From positions 1 to 13,887 of the forward strand of contig JBHJOS010000026.1 of assembly GCA_050329415.1 (NCBI GenBank): a DNA stretch of 13,887 nucleotides, read 5' to 3'. Positions within the stretch are counted from its first letter, which is position 1. Each line of letters starts with the position of its first letter. This document shows, in pieces, positions 13,772 through 13,887 of this stretch. Source of the stretch: JANNOG01 sp050329415 (GTDB taxonomy: Bacteria; Actinomycetota; Actinomycetes; Actinomycetales; JBBAYJ01). Position numbers and translations under genes: made by a program. The notes below the pieces were generated by a model. It was not told where the DNA came from and searched no databases. It was given only the letters and a program-made list of their open reading frames with translations.

Positions 13772-13887
13772 GTGCACGTCATCGTCGACCTGGACGTCTG
13801 CCAGAACCACGGCCAGTGCGCCTTCGCCGCCCCCGAGGTGTTCGAGATCAACGTCGACGGCGACCTCGAGTACGTCGAGCACCCGCC
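13772..13887 (+). CDS. [3Fe-4S]-type ferredoxin, N-terminal part
   Basis: The first 38 residues of a ferredoxin, cut by the right edge. It begins VHVIVDLDVCQNHGQC, giving the cluster motif C10-xx-H13-xx-C16, followed by APEVFEINVDGDLEYVEHP, the standard continuation of single-cluster P450 ferredoxins. The final Cys-Pro ligand lies outside the window. Position 13, which is Cys in 4Fe-4S proteins, is His, as in several actinobacterial ferredoxins that serve P450s. The GTG at 13772 has AGGAGG 5 nt upstream and lies 29 nt after the FAH gene, probably in the same operon. It could supply electrons to the P450 at 271-1557 or to an oxygenase encoded further right. Confidence 0.9.
   Translation, partial: MHVIVDLDVCQNHGQCAFAAPEVFEINVDGDLEYVEHP

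Overview
The window is very GC-rich in all genes, uses many GTG starts and packs genes tightly, with 4-nt GTGA overlaps and strong GGAGG-type ribosome sites. This points to a high-GC actinomycete. The mixture of a CYP124/125-like P450, a lipoprotein class F sortase, a CHRD protein and a [3Fe-4S] P450-type ferredoxin would suit Pseudonocardiales or a relative, but that placement is inference. No tRNA, rRNA, CRISPR array, insertion sequence or phage gene was seen.

Left block (1-2178): a leftward pair encodes a cytochrome P450 followed by the start of a glutamine-synthetase-like ligase, which is cut by the window edge. A rightward MarR-family regulator is divergent from the pair. The 84-bp divergent spacer holds a 12-bp perfect palindrome. 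Middle block (2171-7649): a leftward membrane PAS-GGDEF diguanylate cyclase meets the MarR gene tail to tail with an 8-nt overlap. A rightward P2-type cation ATPase is translationally coupled to a self-cleaving P1/DmpA-type peptidase. Next, 319 bp without a convincing gene carry a 14-bp inverted repeat, then comes a leftward class I glutamine-amidotransferase-like (PuuD-type) hydrolase. Divergent from it are an exported CHRD protein and a lipoprotein class F sortase (8778-10107).

Right block (10381-end): after a 273-bp spacer with a perfect 17-bp hairpin and a well-formed promoter comes a compact rightward operon. It encodes an HpaE-type semialdehyde dehydrogenase, a LigB-type (HpaD-like) extradiol dioxygenase, an FAH-family hydrolase/isomerase/decarboxylase and a [3Fe-4S] ferredoxin cut by the right edge. 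This looks like part of a meta-cleavage route of the homoprotocatechuate type.

The most interesting observation links the two ends. A 14-bp palindromic motif in the P450/MarR divergent spacer (GTTCGGATCCGAAT) recurs with 11 of 14 identities at the meta-cleavage promoter (GTTCGGACCCTAAC), where it overlaps the -10 element. This suggests that the MarR protein, like HpaR of enteric bacteria, controls both the P450/ligase genes and the ring-cleavage operon 8.7 kb away. Together with a PuuD-type gamma-glutamyl hydrolase in between, the window may encode a split amine or aromatic-amine catabolic system: gamma-glutamylation, P450 hydroxylation with a ferredoxin, then ring cleavage. The individual gene families are clear; their union into one pathway is inference.
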